From Ilumatobacteraceae bacterium (GTDB taxonomy: Bacteria > Actinomycetota > Acidimicrobiia > Acidimicrobiales > Ilumatobacteraceae), in the NCBI GenBank assembly GCA_022843125.1, contig JALHOG010000014.1, positions 1-43,079 of the forward strand: 43,079 nucleotides of DNA, given 5' to 3'. A program made the translations under genes and the position numbers. The notes beneath the pieces are model-generated. The model worked only from the letters and a program-made list of their open reading frames with translations. It was not told where the DNA came from and searched no databases. This document shows, piece after piece, positions 1-7,540 of this stretch. Positions within the stretch are counted from its first letter, which is position 1, and each line of letters opens with the position of its first letter.

Positions 1-740
1 ACGGCGCGGCCGCTGCAGCCGGTCTCGCCGAGGCGGTCGGGAACTGCGATGTCGTCGTGACCATGCTGCCCACCGGCGTCGAGGTACGCGACGTGCTGAC
101 CGACCCGGCGGTGCTGGCCGCCGCGCCGGACGGTCTGGTGGCGATCGACATGAGCTCGGCCGATCCGGTGGGCACCCGCGCGCTCGGTGCCGACCTGGAG
201 GCACACGGCATCGCACTCGTCGACGCTCCGGTGTCGGGCGGGGTGCCGCGGGCGGAGGCGGGCTCGCTCGCGATCATGATCGGCGGTGACGCCGCTGCCG
301 TCGAGCTCGCCCGTCCCGTGCTCGCCGCGATGGGCGACCGGCTGTTCGACGTCGGTGGGCTCGGCAACGGGCACGCCATGAAGAGCCTCAACAACTTCGT
401 CGCCGGGACTGCGTTCGTGGCGTGCTGCGAGGCGATCGCGACGGGCGAGCGCTTCGGGCTCGACCCCTCGGTGATGATCGACGTGATGAACGTGTCGACG
501 GCACGCTGCTTCAACACCGACCTGGTGATGAAGCAGCACGTGATCAGCGGCGAGTTCGCGAGCGGGTTCGCGCTCGGCCTGCTCGCCAAGGATGTGGGGA
601 TCGCCGACGGCCTTGCGCACGCCGTCGGCAGCTCGAGCCCGCTCGCCGATCTGGTGACCGCACTGCTCGCGTCGGCGCGGGACGAGCTGGGGCCGTCGGT
701 GGACCACACCCGCGCCTACGAGGCCTGGCACCAGCGCTGA
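1..740 (+). CDS. 3-hydroxyisobutyrate dehydrogenase-like oxidoreductase (5' end missing)
   Basis: The reading frame is open from base 3, at the window edge, to the TGA at 738-740, so the N terminus with the Rossmann GxGxxG lies outside. An internal GTG at 57 is not a credible start because upstream codons already read as family sequence (NCDVVVTMLP). The 6-phosphogluconate/3-hydroxyisobutyrate dehydrogenase signature is clear: DAPVSGG substrate-binding motif, then GNGHAMKSLNN with the catalytic Lys and following Asn, and an all-alpha C-terminal half. Such enzymes oxidise beta-hydroxyacids with NAD(P), for example in valine degradation. The exact substrate cannot be told from sequence. The gene is followed by convergent genes on the other strand. 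Confidence 0.9.
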   Translation, partial: GAAAAAGLAEAVGNCDVVVTMLPTGVEVRDVLTDPAVLAAAPDGLVAIDMSSADPVGTRALGADLEAHGIALVDAPVSGGVPRAEAGSLAIMIGGDAAAVELARPVLAAMGDRLFDVGGLGNGHAMKSLNNFVAGTAFVACCEAIATGERFGLDPSVMIDVMNVSTARCFNTDLVMKQHVISGEFASGFALGLLAKDVGIADGLAHAVGSSSPLADLVTALLASARDELGPSVDHTRAYEAWHQR

Positions 741-765
741 GCTGCGCGCCGCTCGGCGCCGTCGG

Positions 766-939
766 TCAGGGGTGGCCGTCGATGTTCGATGCCGACAGCT
801 CGGCGGCGCACGGTTCGCACGTCCACGTCGTGCTGGTCGGACCGGGTTCACTGCCGCCGGGGAACAGAAGCCGGCAGCGGGCGCACTGACGCAGCACGAC
901 GGCCGGCTGCGAATCCTCGGTGATGTCGTCCGGCTCCAC
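766..939 (-). CDS. Small CxxC/CxxC zinc-ribbon-like protein, 57 aa
   Basis: This reading frame was found by hand. It starts at GTG 937-939, 10 bases after the stop of the metallopeptidase upstream on the same strand, with a GGGA Shine-Dalgarno-like stretch about 6 bases before the GTG. The product is acidic at its N terminus and carries CARC near residue 19 and CEPC near residue 41, the spacing expected of a one-metal zinc ribbon. No membrane segment or signal is visible. The upstream peptidase also has zinc-ribbon Cys pairs, and the close spacing implies co-transcription. I do not recognise a named family. Metal binding is inferred from the four Cys only. Confidence 0.6.
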   Translation of the reverse strand: MEPDDITEDSQPAVVLRQCARCRLLFPGGSEPGPTSTTWTCEPCAAELSASNIDGHP

Positions 940-949
940 GTCGGTCCCG

Positions 950-2026
950 TCAGTTGCTCGCGTAGAAGCGGTCGCGGTCGGCGTGCGCAGCGACTCGCCG
1001 GTGCACGAATTCGAGTTTGGTCACGACGCGACCCGTCGGGTCGAACGGGTACGGCGGCGGGGCGCCGACGCACGCGGCGAGCTCGGTCAGCGAGGCATTG
1101 ATCGGCCGGAACCGCGCGAGCAGATCGCCGAGCTCGAACGCCGCGATGTCGAGCCCCCAGCTCGCCGGATCGGGTGACGGTTCGCCGTCGTCGAGCGTGG
1201 CGAACGACTCGGCGGTGGTGACCACGTCGAGGATGTGCAGGTAGTGGGCGAAGGTCTCCGCCCAGTCCTCCAGCGGGTGGGCGCTGGCGTACGCGGTCAC
1301 GAAGACCTGGTCGTCCCACCCGAGCGAGCGGCGGTCGTGGTGCGCAGCGAGGGCCTCGGCGTAGTTGGCGCGCTCGTCACCGAACAGCTTGCGGAACTGT
1401 GCGAGGTGGTCGGATTGGCCGACGAGCCGGTTCCAGAAGTGGTGGCCGATCTCGTGGCGGAGGTGACCGATCACGGTGCGGTAGTGCTCGGCCATCTGCT
1501 CGCGCACGACCGCCCGGTGGAGATCGTCTGACTCGGTCAGGTCGAGCGTGACGATCCCGCCGGCGTGTCCGGTGGTCGCCATCCCGATCGCGTCGTCTCC
1601 TGCGCCGAGGTGTACGAGATCGAACGCGAGACCGTCGGGAGCCCCGTCGGATCGGGCTTCGATCGGCAGCGCCAGCGAGTCGAGCTGGTGCACCAGACGC
1701 CGCTTCGCGCTCTCGGCGATCATCCAGGCCGACATCGCATCGGTCCGCTCGGCGTCGGGTCGGTTCCGGGTGAGGCGGCACGCCCGGCACCAGATCTCAC
1801 CGGCGTCGGCGGGCACCATCCAGTTGCAGCCCCATGCCGCGTTCATGCAGCGCCACAGCGCATGCCGCTCGCCGCGCACGAGGAAGACGGCGGGGTCGTC
1901 GGTCGTGTCGAGGGTCCGCACGACGCAGCGGTCGGGGAGATAGCCGAGGGGCGAGCCGCACCCTGCGCACGTCTGTGCGTCGAAGGGCACGATCGTGCGG
2001 CACGTGTCGCAGCGGGAGATGCGCAC
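950..2026 (-). CDS. Putative zinc-binding metallopeptidase (Peptidase_Mx/COG4307-like), 358 aa
   Basis: The product begins with a zinc ribbon (CDTC then CAGC, residues about 6-21) and has a second Cys cluster (CNWM region and CRAC). A gluzincin-type active site follows: HEIGHHFW (HExxH-like, HEIGH) and downstream EDWAETFAHYLH with the likely third ligand. This order matches the putative zinc-binding metallopeptidase family PF15887. I chose GTG 2024-2026 because family members start just before the ribbon. The frame is open further upstream to 2266, but that stretch is Arg/Pro-rich and looks non-coding. No signal peptide is seen, so it is probably cytoplasmic. Substrate is unknown. A 57-aa Cys-rich gene follows 10 bases downstream. 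Confidence 0.82.
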   Translation of the reverse strand: MRISRCDTCRTIVPFDAQTCAGCGSPLGYLPDRCVVRTLDTTDDPAVFLVRGERHALWRCMNAAWGCNWMVPADAGEIWCRACRLTRNRPDAERTDAMSAWMIAESAKRRLVHQLDSLALPIEARSDGAPDGLAFDLVHLGAGDDAIGMATTGHAGGIVTLDLTESDDLHRAVVREQMAEHYRTVIGHLRHEIGHHFWNRLVGQSDHLAQFRKLFGDERANYAEALAAHHDRRSLGWDDQVFVTAYASAHPLEDWAETFAHYLHILDVVTTAESFATLDDGEPSPDPASWGLDIAAFELGDLLARFRPINASLTELAACVGAPPPYPFDPTGRVVTKLEFVHRRVAAHADRDRFYASN

Positions 2027-2049
2027 GCGACGCAGCCGGCAACGTGTCG

Positions 2050-2115
2050 TCACGCCGCGGCCGCAGTGCGGCCGCTGGCGTAGTGCGCCGGAGCGCTCGG
2101 ACGGTTCAGGGGCAT
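2050..2115 (-). CDS. Possible 21-codon leader ORF upstream of the metallopeptidase
   Basis: ATG at 2113-2115 is preceded by GAGGAG with a good spacing, the best ribosome site in this interval. The frame encodes 21 residues (MPLNRPSAPAHY then an Ala-rich end) and stops at 2050, in a different frame from the peptidase GTG at 2026. Its second half contains two GCGGCCGC octamers separated by AGT (2057-2075), which can form an 8-bp hairpin. It could be a leader peptide governing the peptidase. It could instead mark a misread start of the peptidase or be chance. No homology is recognised. Confidence 0.3.
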   Translation of the reverse strand: MPLNRPSAPAHYASGRTAAAA

Positions 2116-2260
2116 GGGGTCTCCTCGGAGCTCGATGCTCAGGTCGAGGCGTCGGGCCTGCACGGGGCGACATGATGCGCGGCCGTCCTGCCCAAGCGAG
2201 GCGACTCACCCAAGGATCGGAGCTTACCCGGCGCCCTGCGGTCTGCCGTAGCGTGCTTCC

Positions 2261-2277
2261 GGCCACGCTGCGTGGCC
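2261..2277 (-). terminator. Hairpin just after the RidA gene
   Basis: A perfect 7-bp inverted repeat GGCCACG / CGTGGCC with a 3-base loop starts four bases after the RidA stop codon on the minus strand. There is no U-run, so it is a weak intrinsic terminator or an mRNA 3'-end stabiliser. Confidence 0.4.
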
Positions 2278-2281
2278 GTGC

Positions 2282-2656
2282 TCAGTCGTCGACGTACGCC
2301 ACGAAGTCGCACTGGGCGGCACGTCCCGAGCTGAGCTGGGTGTGGCGTGCGGGCCGTGCGTCCGGGTCGGGGAAGTGGGCGACCCACGGGTCGTTGAGCT
2401 CGGCCCGCAGGTCGAGGCTGGGGAGGTAGAACGTCATCTTGACGACGTGGCGCCAGTCGGCACCGGCCGCGGCGAGCATCTCGCCGGCGTGGTGGAAGAG
2501 GTTGTCGAGTTGGGCCCGCACGTCTTCGGGGACGTTGCCGTCACCGGGGTTGCGGGAGGGGATGATGCTCGACATCACCAACGGGCCGACCCGGCTCACC
2601 GCCGGGATCGGGTTGGCGTGTGTGACCGATGTGACGTCGAACGATCGGCGTGGCAT
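2282..2656 (-). CDS. RidA family (YjgF/YER057c/UK114) protein, 124 aa
   Basis: Length and pattern match the RidA/Rid family of small trimeric enamine/imine deaminases: a VMSSIIPSRNP segment, DVRAQLDNLFHHAGEMLAAAG helix, and VVKMTFYLPSLDLRAELN strand-helix. The C-terminal part reads PARHTQLSSG, where catalytic RidAs have an Arg in P-R-x-x. The start is ATG 2654-2656; the longer open frame to 2896 would run into the divergent CoxL gene. It lies back to back with the molybdenum hydroxylase gene. RidA-like proteins often accompany catabolic oxidoreductases, where they remove reactive imines or act on pathway intermediates. A specific role here is inference. Confidence 0.85.
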   Translation of the reverse strand: MPRRSFDVTSVTHANPIPAVSRVGPLVMSSIIPSRNPGDGNVPEDVRAQLDNLFHHAGEMLAAAGADWRHVVKMTFYLPSLDLRAELNDPWVAHFPDPDARPARHTQLSSGRAAQCDFVAYVDD

Positions 2657-2688
2657 CAGCGACCGCGTTCTGTGAGTGTGTGCCGACG

Positions 2689-2707
2689 ACGATCGCCTGC
2701 CGATCGT
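2689..2707. promoter_or_regulatory. Palindrome between divergent RidA and CoxL genes
   Basis: A perfect inverted repeat ACGATCG - CCTGC - CGATCGT sits in the 184-base space between the two divergent starts (2656 leftward, 2841 rightward). Placement and symmetry suit a dimeric repressor controlling both genes. The binding protein is unknown; the PadR-like gene at 8577 is one candidate. Confidence 0.4.
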
Positions 2708-2840
2708 TGCGGGCTGAGACCAATCGACATGCCAGCATTCCTTCCTGCGGAACACCGAGCCGGTTCGTGCCGGTTCCGCTGCTGTAATCAGGGCAACGTA
2801 CTCAATCGGGTGCAGACGACACACAAGGGGCGACGCGCAC

Positions 2841-5120
2841 ATGGGGAGCATCCTCGGCAATCGGGTGGAACGGGTCGAGGACCCGCGCTTCCTCACGACC
2901 GGCGGCGACTACGTCGCCGACCTCCACTTCGACGACGAAGCCCACGTCGCGTACGTCCGCTCGCCCTATGCCCACGCCGAGATCACCACGATCGATCTCG
3001 ACGAGGCGCGCGAGGCGCCCGGTGTGCTCGCGATCTTCACCGCCGCCGACTTTGCCGGGCTCAAACCGATCCCTGCAGCCCGCCCCGGCATCCCCGAGGC
3101 GATGGGGCAGGTCGTACTCGCGTCCGATCGTGTCCGGTATGTCGGGCAAGCGGTGGTCGCGGTCGTCGCCGAGACCCAGGCCCAGGCGATCGACGCATCC
3201 GAGCTCGTCTTCGTCGATTATGAGGCGTTGCCCGTCGTGGTCGACGTCGAGAAGTCGATCCGCAATGACGACCTGCTGTTCCCCGACGCCGGCACGAACC
3301 ACGTGCTCGAGCTCGCATCGCCGTCGCGGGCCGACTTCAGCGGTTGTGAGGTCGTCGTCGATGAGCGGATCGTCAACCAGCGCCTGTCGGGCGCGCCGAT
3401 GGAGGCCCGGGTCGGTGCCGCCTACTGGACCGAGGACGGCCGGCTCGTCCACTACTCGGCGTGCCAGGGCGCACACCCCACCAAGGTCCTGCTCGCCACC
3501 ATCTTCGACCTGCCGGCCGATCGTGTTCGCGTGGTCGTGCCCGACATGGGTGGTGGCTTCGGCGTGAAGTCGCGCACCTACCCCGAAGAGGCCGCGCTCG
3601 GCTTCTACGCCAAGGCAGTCGGACGGCCGGTTCGCTGGACCGAGACCCGGACCGAGAACTTCCTGGCGATGCCGCAGGGCCGCGGCCAGGTCCAGTACGC
3701 CAAGCTCGGCGGCACCCGCGACGGGAGGATCACCGCGTATCAGCTCGACGTGATCCAGGACGCGGGCGCGTACCCGATGACCGGTTCGATCCTGCACGGG
3801 ATGACCATGCGGATGACGAACGGCTGCTACGACATCGCCAACGTCGGCTTCACGGGCACGTCGACGGTCACGAACACCACGTCGATCACGGCCTACCGCG
3901 GCGCCGGCCGGCCCGAGGCCGCGGTGGCGATCGAGCGCATGGTCGACCGCTTCGCGCTCGAGATCGGGATGGACCCGGCCGAGGTGCGCCGCATCAACCT
4001 CATCCCGAAGTTCCTCGAGAAGTACACCACCGGGATCGGCACGCCGTACGACGTCGGCGACTTCCCCGAGTCGTTGGAGCGGGCGCTGCAGCAGGCCGGG
4101 TACGACGAGCTGCGTGCCGAGCAGCAGCGCCGCCGCGAGGCCGGTGACGTGAAGCAGCTCGGGATCGGCATCGCCACCTACGTCGAGATCACCTCCGGCG
4201 TCGGCGGTTCCGAGTTCGGCTCGGTCGAGCTCCAACCCGACGGTTCGCTGGTCGTGCGCAGCGGCGCCACGCCCTACGGCCAGGGGCACGTGACCACGTG
4301 GGCGATGATCGTCGCTGACCGCACCGGCGTGCCGATCGACCGCATCCGCGTGATCCACGGCGACACCGACCAGGTGCGCACCGGTGGGTTGACGGTCGGG
4401 TCGCGCTCGGTGCAGCTCGGCGGTTCTGCGATCGCCGCGGCGAGCACGAAGCTGATCGACGCCGCACGCGATCGCGCCGCGCAGCTGCTCGAGGCGGCCA
4501 AGGAAGACGTCGTGCTCGACGATGCCGGTGGCGTGTTCCACGTCGCCGGCACGCCGGCCCGCTCGGTCGCATGGGCCGAGATCGCTGCCGCTGCGGTCGC
4601 CGACGGTGTGGAGCTCGCGGGCGACCACGACTTCGAGGCCGAGATGCCGACGTTCCCGTTCGGCACCCACGTCGCCGTGGTCGAGGTCGACACCGACACC
4701 GGACGCACCGAGCTGATCCGTCACATCGCGTGCGACGACGCCGGCAACCTCCTCAACCCGCTGATCGCCGACGGCCAGGTGCACGGGGGCATCGCCCAGG
4801 GCGTCGCCCAGGCGTTGATGGAGGAGATCGTCTACGACGAGGACGGCATCCCGAAGACGGCCAACTTTGCCGACTACCCGGTGATCTCGTCGGCCGAACT
4901 GCCGAGCTTCGAGATCGTGCACATGTCGACGCCGACGTGGGTCAACGAACTCGGCGCAAAGGGTGTGGGCGAGAGCGGCACGATCGGCGGCATCCCCAGC
5001 GTCTACAACGCGATCATCGACGCTGTCTCCCACCTCGGCGTGAAGCACATGACCATGCCCTGCAGCCCCGAGAAGGTCTGGCAAGCGATCCAGTCCGCGC
5101 GCGTTCACGTTGTGTCCTGA
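2841..5120 (+). CDS. Xanthine dehydrogenase/CO-dehydrogenase large-subunit family molybdenum hydroxylase, 759 aa
   Basis: This is a full-length molybdopterin subunit: an N-terminal a/b hammerhead domain (starts GNRVERVEDPRFLTTG) and the molybdopterin-binding halves with DMGGGFGVK, AYRGAGR (residues 351-357), GQGH and GVGESGTIGG. E711 fits the conserved catalytic Glu. In the CoxL family AYRGAGR marks form II proteins, whereas true CO dehydrogenases carry AYRCSFR, so CO is probably not the substrate. An aldehyde or N-heterocycle is likelier. The iron-sulphur (CoxS) and FAD (CoxM) subunits expected beside it are absent on both sides and are not fused to it. The neighbours are an SDR and modABC, which would supply molybdate. 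A perfect dyad overlaps the stop codon. Confidence 0.9.
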   Translation: MGSILGNRVERVEDPRFLTTGGDYVADLHFDDEAHVAYVRSPYAHAEITTIDLDEAREAPGVLAIFTAADFAGLKPIPAARPGIPEAMGQVVLASDRVRYVGQAVVAVVAETQAQAIDASELVFVDYEALPVVVDVEKSIRNDDLLFPDAGTNHVLELASPSRADFSGCEVVVDERIVNQRLSGAPMEARVGAAYWTEDGRLVHYSACQGAHPTKVLLATIFDLPADRVRVVVPDMGGGFGVKSRTYPEEAALGFYAKAVGRPVRWTETRTENFLAMPQGRGQVQYAKLGGTRDGRITAYQLDVIQDAGAYPMTGSILHGMTMRMTNGCYDIANVGFTGTSTVTNTTSITAYRGAGRPEAAVAIERMVDRFALEIGMDPAEVRRINLIPKFLEKYTTGIGTPYDVGDFPESLERALQQAGYDELRAEQQRRREAGDVKQLGIGIATYVEITSGVGGSEFGSVELQPDGSLVVRSGATPYGQGHVTTWAMIVADRTGVPIDRIRVIHGDTDQVRTGGLTVGSRSVQLGGSAIAAASTKLIDAARDRAAQLLEAAKEDVVLDDAGGVFHVAGTPARSVAWAEIAAAAVADGVELAGDHDFEAEMPTFPFGTHVAVVEVDTDTGRTELIRHIACDDAGNLLNPLIADGQVHGGIAQGVAQALMEEIVYDEDGIPKTANFADYPVISSAELPSFEIVHMSTPTWVNELGAKGVGESGTIGGIPSVYNAIIDAVSHLGVKHMTMPCSPEKVWQAIQSARVHVVS

Positions 5121-5134
5121 CACAACGTGAGCGC
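5101..5134. promoter_or_regulatory. Long inverted repeat across the CoxL stop codon
   Basis: The arms GCGTTCACGTTGTGTC (5101-5116) and GACACAACGTGAGCGC (5119-5134) pair over 16 positions with one G-T wobble and only CT between them. The TGA at 5118-5120 lies inside. No T-run follows. It could be a terminator-like RNA hairpin, or a DNA operator for the SDR gene that starts 34 bases later; the near absence of a loop favours DNA-level recognition. Confidence 0.55.
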
Positions 5135-5168
5135 CGTCTGCGCCCCGCGACGTGGCATGGTGGCTGGC

Positions 5169-5912
5169 ATGCCGACGATGTTGATCACGGGTGGGTCCGG
5201 AGGGATCGGGGCTGCCACGGCGCTGGCCGCGGCCGAGGCGGGTTGGGACGTGGCGGTCAACTACCGGTCCCGCGGCGACGTCGCCGCAGAGCTCGCTGAC
5301 CGCATCACCGCCGAGACCGGGCAGCACGCGATCGCGGTCGGAGCCGACGTCGCGGTCGAGGAGGAGGTGATCTCCATGTTCGACCGGACCGTCACCGAGT
5401 TCGGCGGGATCGACTGCCTCGTCAACAACTCGGGGATCGCGCCGGGCTTCGGCCCGTTCGTCGACGTGTCGCTCGCCGACATCGAAGCGACGTGGGCGGT
5501 CAACCTGACCGGCGCGTTCATCTGCGCCCGCGAGGCGGTTCGCCGGATGGCGCGCTCTCGCGGTGGCGCAGGCGGCTCGATCGTCAACGTGTCGTCCCGC
5601 GCCGCAGCGATCGGGAGCCCGTTCGAATGGATCCACTACGCAGCCTCGAAGAGCGGGCTCGACACGCTGACGACCGGGCTGTCGAAGGAGGTTGCGTCGG
5701 ACGGCATCCGGGTCAACACCGTGCGTCCCGGTCTGATGACGACCGATTTCGGCCCGTGGGCACCCGAAGGTCGAACCGAGCGGTTGAAGCCCGGGGTGCC
5801 GATGGGCCGCGGTGGCGAACCCCACGAGATCGCCGCCGCCATCGTCTGGCTGGCGAGCGACGAGGCCAGCTATGTCACCGGCGCCTTCATCGACGTCAGC
5901 GGCGGCCGGTGA
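5169..5912 (+). CDS. SDR family oxidoreductase (FabG/glucose dehydrogenase type), 247 aa
   Basis: This is a classical short-chain dehydrogenase. TGGSGGIG binds the cofactor near the N terminus, the NAG-equivalent reads NNSG, and the Ser-Tyr-Lys site is VNVSSRAAA followed 13 residues on by YAASKSG. The C terminus has the usual SYVTGAFIDVSGG. NYRSR after the second strand suggests NADPH preference. I chose ATG 5169, immediately before the first beta strand; ATG 5157 and the open frame from 5127 are alternatives, but 5127 lies inside the dyad at the end of the previous gene. It follows the molybdenum hydroxylase by 48 bases and may act on the same substrate series. Substrate is unknown. Confidence 0.88.
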   Translation: MPTMLITGGSGGIGAATALAAAEAGWDVAVNYRSRGDVAAELADRITAETGQHAIAVGADVAVEEEVISMFDRTVTEFGGIDCLVNNSGIAPGFGPFVDVSLADIEATWAVNLTGAFICAREAVRRMARSRGGAGGSIVNVSSRAAAIGSPFEWIHYAASKSGLDTLTTGLSKEVASDGIRVNTVRPGLMTTDFGPWAPEGRTERLKPGVPMGRGGEPHEIAAAIVWLASDEASYVTGAFIDVSGGR

Positions 5913-5941
5913 CACGTAAATAGTCGAACGCTGACTAATCT
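5909..5941 (+). promoter_or_regulatory. Putative modA promoter with TAGTC-N7-GACTA dyad
   Basis: TAATCT (5936-5941) is a good -10 hexamer ending 7 bases before the modA ATG, so the transcript would be nearly leaderless. GTGACA (5909-5914) is a possible but distant -35. The dyad TAGTC (5921-5925) / GACTA (5933-5937) overlaps the -10, a position suited to a repressor. It does not resemble the E. coli ModE box. Confidence 0.45.
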
Positions 5942-5948
5942 CTCCGGC

Positions 5949-6710
5949 ATGCGCCGGGCACGTCGACTCACGATCGCGCTGATCGCTGTGCTCGGTGTCG
6001 CATCAGCTGCGTGCGGCGGTGGGGACACCGAGTCGGCCGGCACGGTCACGGTGTTCGCGGCGGCGTCGCTGACCGATGCGTTCACCGAGATCGGCGATGC
6101 GTTCACGGTCGAGCATCCGGACACGACGGTGGTGTTCAACTTCTCGGGGTCGTCGGCGCTCGTCACCCAGATCGTCGAAGGGGCCCCCGCCGACGTGTTC
6201 GCTTCTGCCGATCCGAGCAACATGACGAAGCTCACGGACGCCGACGCCAATGCGACCGAGCCGGTGGTGTTCACCACCAACCTCGCTGCGATCGTCGTCG
6301 CGCCGGGCAATCCGACGGGCATCACCGGTGTCGCCGACCTTGCGACCGACGACCTCATCGTCGTGCAGTGCGCACCTGAGGTACCGTGCGGCCGCTACGC
6401 CGCGCAGGTCTTCGAGAACGCCGGCGTCAGCGTGAGCCCCAAGTCGCTCGAGGAGAACGTGAAGGCCGTCGTGACCAAGGTGACGCTGGGTGAGGCCGAT
6501 GCCGGCATCGTCTACGTCACCGACGTCATCGCAGCAGGTGCCGATGCCGAGGCGGTGGAGATCCCGGCCGCCGTCAACGTCGTCGCCGAGTACCCGATCG
6601 CCGTGACGGCGGGCGCCCCGAACCCGGATGCGGCGGGGGCTTTCGTCGACTTCGTCCTGAGCGATCGAGGCCAGACGATCCTCACCTCGTACGGCTTCGT
6701 CGAACCGTGA
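5949..6710 (+). CDS. modA: Molybdate ABC transporter substrate-binding lipoprotein ModA, 253 aa
   Basis: The N terminus is a lipoprotein signal peptide: basic MRRARR, a hydrophobic stretch, then the lipobox ASAAC with the lipidated Cys at residue 22. The mature part begins TVTVFAAASLTDAFTEIG, the hallmark of ModA-type molybdate/tungstate binding proteins, followed by FNFSGSSALVTQI and GAPADVFASAD, which supply oxyanion ligands. The length fits the family. It captures molybdate outside the membrane for ModBC. Its stop overlaps the GTG start of modB. Location right behind a molybdenum hydroxylase suggests dedicated cofactor supply. Tungstate cannot be excluded from sequence alone. Confidence 0.94.
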   Translation: MRRARRLTIALIAVLGVASAACGGGDTESAGTVTVFAAASLTDAFTEIGDAFTVEHPDTTVVFNFSGSSALVTQIVEGAPADVFASADPSNMTKLTDADANATEPVVFTTNLAAIVVAPGNPTGITGVADLATDDLIVVQCAPEVPCGRYAAQVFENAGVSVSPKSLEENVKAVVTKVTLGEADAGIVYVTDVIAAGADAEAVEIPAAVNVVAEYPIAVTAGAPNPDAAGAFVDFVLSDRGQTILTSYGFVEP

Positions 6711-7540
6711 CGCGCGCCCGGCCCAGGGGCAGGCGAGTCGGCCTGCCGGTCCCGGTGCTGGTGCTCGCGTGCGTGGCGATCGTGTTCTTCGCGCTGCCCC
6801 TCGTCGGCCTGCTGTGGCGGACCCCGTGGGCGGACGCCTGGACGTACCTCGCCGACGACGACGTGCTCACCGCGCTACGACTGTCGCTCGTCTGCTCGCT
6901 GTGGGCGACAGCGCTGTCGCTGGTGTTCGGCGTGCCGCTCGCCTGGCTCCTCGCACGCGTCGAGTTCGCGGGGCGCGGCATCGTGCGGGCGCTGTGCACC
7001 CTGTCGATGGTGCTCCCGCCCGTGGTCGGCGGCGTAGCGCTGTTCGCAGCACTCGGGCGGCGCGGGCTCGTCGGTGAGTACCTCGATCGCTGGTTCGGGA
7101 TCACCCTGCCGTTCACGACCGCCGGCGTCGTGGTGGCTCAGACGTTCGTCGCGATGCCGTTCCTCGTGATCACGGTCGAATCGGCGCTCCGCCAGCTCGA
7201 CACCCGCTTCGACGATGCATCACGGACGCTCGGCGCCACGCGCTGGTACACGTTCCGCCGCGTCACCCTGCCGGCGATCCGCCCGGCGCTGGTGGCGGGT
7301 GCCGTGCTGTCGTGGGCACGCGCCCTCGGCGAGTTCGGCGCCACGATCACGTTCGCCGGGAACTTCCCCGGCACGACGCAGACGATGCCGCTCGCGGTCT
7401 ATCTGTCGCTCGAGACGAACACCGACGAGGCGATCGTCCTCGCGCTGGTGCTGATCACGATCTCGTTCGCGGTGCTGATCGGGTTGCGCGATCACTGGTT
7501 CGGGCGCCCCGACCGGCTCCAGGGCACGGCCACAGCGTGA
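6707..7540 (+). CDS. modB: Molybdate ABC transporter permease ModB, 277 aa
   Basis: This is an integral membrane permease with about six hydrophobic segments after a basic N terminus. It has the cytoplasmic EAA loop (DDASRTLGATRWYTFRRV then LPAIRPAL) that docks on the ATPase, and the typical ending GEFGATITFAGNFPG / TQTMPLAVY of ModB proteins. GTG 6707-6709 overlaps the modA TGA by a GTGA tetranucleotide, and its own stop overlaps the modC GTG in the same way, so the three genes are translationally coupled. Confidence 0.94.
   Translation: MTRARPRGRRVGLPVPVLVLACVAIVFFALPLVGLLWRTPWADAWTYLADDDVLTALRLSLVCSLWATALSLVFGVPLAWLLARVEFAGRGIVRALCTLSMVLPPVVGGVALFAALGRRGLVGEYLDRWFGITLPFTTAGVVVAQTFVAMPFLVITVESALRQLDTRFDDASRTLGATRWYTFRRVTLPAIRPALVAGAVLSWARALGEFGATITFAGNFPGTTQTMPLAVYLSLETNTDEAIVLALVLITISFAVLIGLRDHWFGRPDRLQGTATA

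Noticed and set aside
2841..5120. Carbon monoxide dehydrogenase assignment
   Set aside because: The form I AYRCSFR motif is replaced by AYRGAGR, and coxM and coxS are absent.
2802..5915. A 1037-codon open frame on the minus strand
   Set aside because: It is antisense to the CoxL and SDR genes, is rich in Arg, Asp, Val and His as GC-rich shadows are, and has no domain motif.
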